Shown here: one piece after another, positions 26,657 to 30,670 of the stretch
Numbering within the stretch: the first letter of the stretch is position 1
Layout: every line of letters begins with the position of its first letter
Assembly (NCBI GenBank): GCA_023458315.1
Contig: JAEXAH010000048.1
Span: 1 to 30,670, forward strand
Reading direction: 5' to 3'
Source: Pseudomonadota bacterium
GTDB taxonomy: Bacteria; Pseudomonadota; Alphaproteobacteria; Rhodospirillales; Magnetospirillaceae
Length of the DNA stretch: 30,670 bases
Position numbers and translations under genes: made by a program
Notes under the pieces: model-generated
Told to the model about the DNA's origin: nothing
The model's input: only the letters and a program-made list of their open reading frames with translations
Database searches by the model: none

Positions 26657-29155
26657 TCACATCCCGCGCAAATCCCGCACGAAATCGTCCAGCCGCGACG
26701 CCCCCGGCAGGTCGCGGCTTTCGAAGACCATGAAATAGTGGAACATTTCCCCGGCCTTGGCCGCCCAGTCGCGGCCCAGGGCCAGCTTGGTGGCCGAATC
26801 GCTGTTGTCGCGGTCGTCGCCCTTGGTTTCCAGCACCACCACCCGGCCCGAGCGCAGCAGCAGGATGAAATCGGGATAGTGGTTGACGGCGCCGTTGATG
26901 CGAAAGCCGCTGCGCACCGGGTTGCGGTGCCAGAACACCAAATTGTCGAGGCCGCAGAGGGTGCGGATCGCCTGGTCCTCGAAGCCGTTGACGTTCCATT
27001 CGTCGTCGTACAGGCGGCGGTCATAGGGTGTCGCGGTGGCGGTGGGGGTGATGGTGGCGGGCAGACGGTAACTGGGCTTGGCCGTCACCTTGCCGGTGCG
27101 CAGCAGGGTTTGGAACTGCTCGCCCGCATGGGTCTGTTCCAGTGCGCGGATCTTTTCCTGGATGCGTTTGGCATAGGCGCGGGGGCGGGCGATGCTGTCG
27201 TGCAGCACGGCATCGGGCATGGCCTCCAGGATGCGCTGGACGTATTTGCGGATGTCCTGGTCGGCGATGGGCGGCATGCGGCCGACCAACTGGTACAGCC
27301 GGGCGGTCATCTGCTGGATTTGCGACTCGCGCGACAGGCCGTGGATCAGCGCCGCCACCTGCTGTTCGCGCCGGGCGTCCAGGGTGCGCACGCTGGGGCG
27401 GCCGGATTCCTCGACGTCCACCTCGATGATGGGGTCTTCCAGCGATTCGAAGCTGATGGCCGAGCTACAGGTCAGCAGGCGGAAATCCCCCAGCAGGTTC
27501 TCGCGTTCCAGCAAGACCTGGGTGCTGTCGGGCAGGAAGCCGATGGGCGGGATGGTCAGGAAGAATTGCGGCAGGTGCAGTGCCGCCGCCGCCTCCCGCA
27601 AGGACGCACGCATGGCTTTCCGGTTCATGGCCGCTTCCACCTCGGGGGCTTGCAGGTTCTGGGCGCGGCTGGCCGCCGCCAGATGTTCGAATTCCTCGGT
27701 CTGGCGGGCGGCGGCGTCCACCCAATCCTCGTTCCCGGCTGCCGGTCGGGCGGCCGCTGCCGGGCGGTCGAACAGGGGGGCGTCGGTGGCGGCGACGACG
27801 GGCGCCGCGTCCTCGACCACGCGATAGTCGCGTTCGCTGAAGCCTGCGCGCTTCAGGCCGTCGACGATGCTGTTGATGGTGCGGTGGAACTGGGCCGAGG
27901 CGGTCAGCACGTAAGAGCAATTGAGCAGCCGACTGGCGAACGGCCGGGCATGGGGCTGGCGCAGGACGCGGCCCAGGATCTGCTCGACCTCGACCGGCGA
28001 CTGGCGCTCGGCCAGGGATGCCAGCACATAGGCGAAGGGGCAGTCCCACCCTTCCTTCAGGGCGTTGACGGTGACGATGAAGCGGATCTGGCAGTCGCGG
28101 GCCAGCAGGTCGCGGCCCTTGATCTCGTCCAGTTCCGCCGTCTTGATGGCGATGCGGTCGGCGGCGACGCCCATCTGCTCCAGCGTCCTGCGCACCCGCT
28201 GATAGGTTTCGACGCCAAGCTTGCTTTCCGCCTGGAACAGCACGATGGGGCGCAGATGGCGGCCGGAACGGGCCTCTTCCGCGTTGGCCTCGGCCTCCAG
28301 TCGCCGTTGCAGGTCGATGGCGTCCCGATAGACGGTGTCCTTGTCCGGCCGGTTGCGCACGATCACCGGCAGCTTGACCATGCCCGCGTCGCGCAGCGCC
28401 AGGGCGTTGACGAAGGAAATGATGTTGGCGTCCTTGCGCGGCGTGGCGGTCAGGTCCAGCACGAAGCTGGGGCCAAGCTCGGCCAGCATGTCGCGGCTGA
28501 GCGGCGAGGTGGCGTTGTGGCTTTCGTCCACCACCACCACCGGGGCGCAGGCGCGCAGCACGTCGATGACCGAGGGCGCGCCCTTGTCGGCCATGTTCAG
28601 TTCGGGAAAGCCGACGAAGTCGAGCAGCCGTGCGTTCTCGGCGTGCAGGCGGCGGTTGTCCTTGTTGGCGGTGCGCAGGGAATCGTAGGACAGCACCACC
28701 ACGGTCAATTGCTCGCGCAGGCTGTCGGGGGCCAGCCCCGCGCCTTGCAACAGGCTTTCCTTGTCGTGCACGGCGATGCGGCCGGAAAAATCCTGGACCA
28801 GACGGCGGCGATAGGGGTGGGTGGGGTCTTGCAGCGCCCGCAGGGTCTGTTCGACGATGGTGAGCGACGGCGCCAGCCACACCGCCACCCGCGGCCGCAG
28901 ACGGGTTTCCGGGCAGGCCCAGGCGAACAGCGGCCGCAATGCCGCCGCCGCGATCAGCGTCTTGCCGCCGCCGGTCGGCACCTTGACGCACACATGGGGA
29001 ACGCCGGGCAGGGTGTTGCGATAGCCCGGCATGCCGACGGCGTTCCTGGCCAGCCAATGGGCACGGAACGCGGCGGCCAGGCCGCCGCCGTCCAGGTGGG
29101 AAAGAAAGGCGCGCAGATCGGCCAGCACGCCGTCCTGATGGGGCTTGAGATCCAT
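26657..29155 (-). CDS. res: Type III restriction enzyme, Res subunit
   Basis: An 832-residue SF2 helicase-nuclease. Walker A is VPTGGGKT (59-66), the Walker B box is DESH (210-213), motif III is LTATP (235-239), and motifs V and VI are ALKEGWDCPFAY and QILGRVLRQP. A PD-(D/E)xK nuclease lies near the C-terminus with YPDFILLL and VVLETKGD. Res hydrolyses ATP to move or signal along DNA and cuts when two oppositely oriented unmethylated sites are met. The ATG at 29155 is 11 bases after the mod stop with AGGAG 7-8 bases upstream. It works only with the Mod subunit encoded just before it. It lies on the host side of glmS, outside the Tn7-like element. Confidence 0.93.
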   Translation of the reverse strand: MDLKPHQDGVLADLRAFLSHLDGGGLAAAFRAHWLARNAVGMPGYRNTLPGVPHVCVKVPTGGGKTLIAAAALRPLFAWACPETRLRPRVAVWLAPSLTIVEQTLRALQDPTHPYRRRLVQDFSGRIAVHDKESLLQGAGLAPDSLREQLTVVVLSYDSLRTANKDNRRLHAENARLLDFVGFPELNMADKGAPSVIDVLRACAPVVVVDESHNATSPLSRDMLAELGPSFVLDLTATPRKDANIISFVNALALRDAGMVKLPVIVRNRPDKDTVYRDAIDLQRRLEAEANAEEARSGRHLRPIVLFQAESKLGVETYQRVRRTLEQMGVAADRIAIKTAELDEIKGRDLLARDCQIRFIVTVNALKEGWDCPFAYVLASLAERQSPVEVEQILGRVLRQPHARPFASRLLNCSYVLTASAQFHRTINSIVDGLKRAGFSERDYRVVEDAAPVVAATDAPLFDRPAAAARPAAGNEDWVDAAARQTEEFEHLAAASRAQNLQAPEVEAAMNRKAMRASLREAAAALHLPQFFLTIPPIGFLPDSTQVLLERENLLGDFRLLTCSSAISFESLEDPIIEVDVEESGRPSVRTLDARREQQVAALIHGLSRESQIQQMTARLYQLVGRMPPIADQDIRKYVQRILEAMPDAVLHDSIARPRAYAKRIQEKIRALEQTHAGEQFQTLLRTGKVTAKPSYRLPATITPTATATPYDRRLYDDEWNVNGFEDQAIRTLCGLDNLVFWHRNPVRSGFRINGAVNHYPDFILLLRSGRVVVLETKGDDRDNSDSATKLALGRDWAAKAGEMFHYFMVFESRDLPGASRLDDFVRDLRGM

Positions 29156-29166
29156 GCCGGGGGCTC

Positions 29167-30669
29167 CTAGAGGCGGGTCAGATCGCGCGGGATCTTCTTG
29201 AAGACGATGCGGGCGTCGGTCAGGAAATCCTCGCCCAGCGTGCAGTAATCGGCATAGACCACCAGCCGTTCCGGCCGTGTCGCCGCGTCGAAGGCCAGGG
29301 TGGACAGAAACGCGTAATCCAGGGTGGTGGCGGCCTGCGGCTGGTAGTGGAACAGCAGCGCCCGACCGTCATGGTCGCCCACATAGGCGGGGCCGACCAG
29401 ATTGCCGCACCCGACCACCGCCCCGGCCGGAAGCCCCTCGGTATAGGCCAGGTAGCGGCGCATGGTGTCCATGTCCACCGCCGGATTCAAATGGCCGTCG
29501 TCGTCGAACAGCGCATGCTGGCCGACGGCATAAAAGGCGAAGCCGCCGCCCAGGCCCGGCACCCGCTTGTCTCCCTCGCCATACCCGTCCATCACCCGGC
29601 GCACCCGCTCGGCGGTGATGCTTTCGGCGTAGTCCATCATCTCGACCAGGATGAAACGGCGGTTGCCGTTGTCTTCGGCGTTGAGCTTCAGAACGGCGTG
29701 GGCGGTCGTGCCGGAACCGGCGAAGGAATCGAGGACGATGGAATTGGCATGACAGGCGACATCCAGCAGACGGCACATGAAATCCAGGGACTTGGGAAAG
29801 GCGAACACCCGTTGGCCCATGATACGGTCCAGTTCGTCGGCTCCTGTCTGACCTCGGGTATCGGCCCAGAAGCTGGAAACCGGCATGCGTTCCGCGGTCT
29901 CGGATAAAAAACGCTTTTTGCGGGGTTTCCCGGAAGTCGGGTTGGGTGGCCACCAGACTCGATTCTCGTTCAGGAGGCGATCGAACCCGTCGCGGTCGGT
30001 TCTCCAGCCTCGGGAAGGGTCGGGCTCGTAAATATCGCCAGTCGTGGGGTTGGTTACGGGAAAATGAAGGTTCGGACGATCCTCGGCCGTGGCAATGCCA
30101 ATCAATGGGTCGGTAACGTATGGGCCTCGGGGATCGTTATCCTGGTTCTGGAAATTGGATCGGTCGATCAGGCGGCCTCGAATCCCTGACTTGGAATACA
30201 CCAAGACGAATTCGTGATCTGTGGATAACCGAGTCGAAATCCGATTGTCCGTATTACGGGTTTTCCAGGTAATGGTCCCAACGTAGGACGCGCTGCCGAA
30301 CACCTCGTCCAGAAGCAGTTTGTAAGCGTGGTACTCATTTTCGTCGATACTGCTGAGGAATACGCCGTTTTCTGCCAACAACCGCCGCAGCAGTTTCAGC
30401 CGTGGATACATCATGCACAGCCACTTGTCGTGGCGGCTGAAATCCTCGCCTTCCTTGCCGACGGTCTTGTTCAGCCAGCGCAGGATGCGCGGGTCGTTGA
30501 CGGCGTCGTTATAGACCCAGTTCTCGTTTCCGGTGTTGTAGGGCGGGTCGATGTAAACGCAGTCGATGCGGCTTTCGAATTCAGGAAGCAGCGCCTTCAG
30601 TGCTTCCAGATTATCGCCATGGATGATGCGATTTTCTGTTGACTTGTTGTCAGGATTTTGCGGGGGGGG
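29167..30669 (-). CDS. mod: Type III adenine methyltransferase, Mod subunit (5' end cut)
   Basis: At least 500 residues; the frame stays open to the window edge with no start codon inside it. DPPYNTGN (30549-30526) is the catalytic motif of N6-adenine or N4-cytosine methyltransferases. VLDSFAGSGTTAHAV lies later, giving the beta-group order usual for Mod. Upstream of DPPY is HGDNLEALKALLP, and downstream are GKEGEDFSRHDKWL and MMYPRLKLL, all typical of type III Mod. The region between DPPY and FAGSG includes the target-recognition part. Mod sets the recognition site for Res and protects host DNA. The 5' edge is a run of at least nine C on the coding strand, encoding prolines. Only a few N-terminal residues are probably missing. 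Confidence 0.93.
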   Translation of the reverse strand, partial: PPPQNPDNKSTENRIIHGDNLEALKALLPEFESRIDCVYIDPPYNTGNENWVYNDAVNDPRILRWLNKTVGKEGEDFSRHDKWLCMMYPRLKLLRRLLAENGVFLSSIDENEYHAYKLLLDEVFGSASYVGTITWKTRNTDNRISTRLSTDHEFVLVYSKSGIRGRLIDRSNFQNQDNDPRGPYVTDPLIGIATAEDRPNLHFPVTNPTTGDIYEPDPSRGWRTDRDGFDRLLNENRVWWPPNPTSGKPRKKRFLSETAERMPVSSFWADTRGQTGADELDRIMGQRVFAFPKSLDFMCRLLDVACHANSIVLDSFAGSGTTAHAVLKLNAEDNGNRRFILVEMMDYAESITAERVRRVMDGYGEGDKRVPGLGGGFAFYAVGQHALFDDDGHLNPAVDMDTMRRYLAYTEGLPAGAVVGCGNLVGPAYVGDHDGRALLFHYQPQAATTLDYAFLSTLAFDAATRPERLVVYADYCTLGEDFLTDARIVFKKIPRDLTRL

Positions 30670-30670
30670 G

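Noticed and set aside
26471..29170. 899-codon plus-strand frame opposite res
   Set aside because: It is the antisense shadow of the res gene, with repetitive Gln/Gly/His/Val composition and no recognisable domain.

Overview
The window looks like chromosomal DNA of a GC-rich alphaproteobacterium. A Magnetospirillum-like member of the Rhodospirillales is my best guess. It rests on GC-rich codon use and the gph / glmU-glmS arrangement, and no rRNA or other marker is present to confirm it. The central object is a Tn7-like transposon inserted immediately downstream of glmS, the classical attTn7 site, with a cargo made almost entirely of immunity-type genes.

Layout from right to left. At 24.5-30.7 kb lies the host side: a type III restriction-modification pair (mod, cut by the window edge, then res), gph in the opposite direction, and the glmU-glmS operon. 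At 22.6-22.7 kb, just past the glmS stop codon, is the transposon right end with three 18-bp repeats at a 20-bp period, the expected TnsB-binding sites. At 14.7-22.5 kb a tightly coupled operon tnsA-tnsB-tnsC-tnsD(tniQ)-tnsE runs away from glmS. TnsA and TnsB keep all their catalytic residues, and the TnsB DDE spacing equals that of Tn7.

Cargo, from the tns operon leftwards: a lone TIR/SEFIR-STAND-type ATPase on the plus strand (12.28-14.58 kb); a divergent four-gene operon (7.66-12.21 kb) encoding a four-TM DUF4231/SLATT-like membrane protein, a TIR-TPR protein, a second TIR protein with an extra N-terminal domain, and a SLOG-fold protein, closed by a hairpin terminator; a cytosine-5 methyltransferase / MORC-like GHKL ATPase / Vsr endonuclease module (4.16-7.49 kb); and a three-gene operon of a ThsB-like TIR, a second TIR and a KGGVGR-variant ParA-like ATPase with eight 42-residue TPRs (0.38-4.04 kb). 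The left edge holds the last 35 codons of an IS630-family transposase. The transposon left end is not in the window and probably lies further left.

How it may work together: the element carries five TIR proteins of different types, each with a different partner (SLOG, SLATT, TPR, ATPase), plus a methyltransferase-based module. It reads as a mobile anti-phage island parked at a neutral chromosomal site. The DUF4231-TIR-TIR-SLOG operon is the best candidate for an undescribed system. Its logic would be infection sensing, a TIR-made nucleotide signal, SLOG recognition, and membrane damage through the DUF4231 protein. That chain is inference from domain families, not something the sequence proves.
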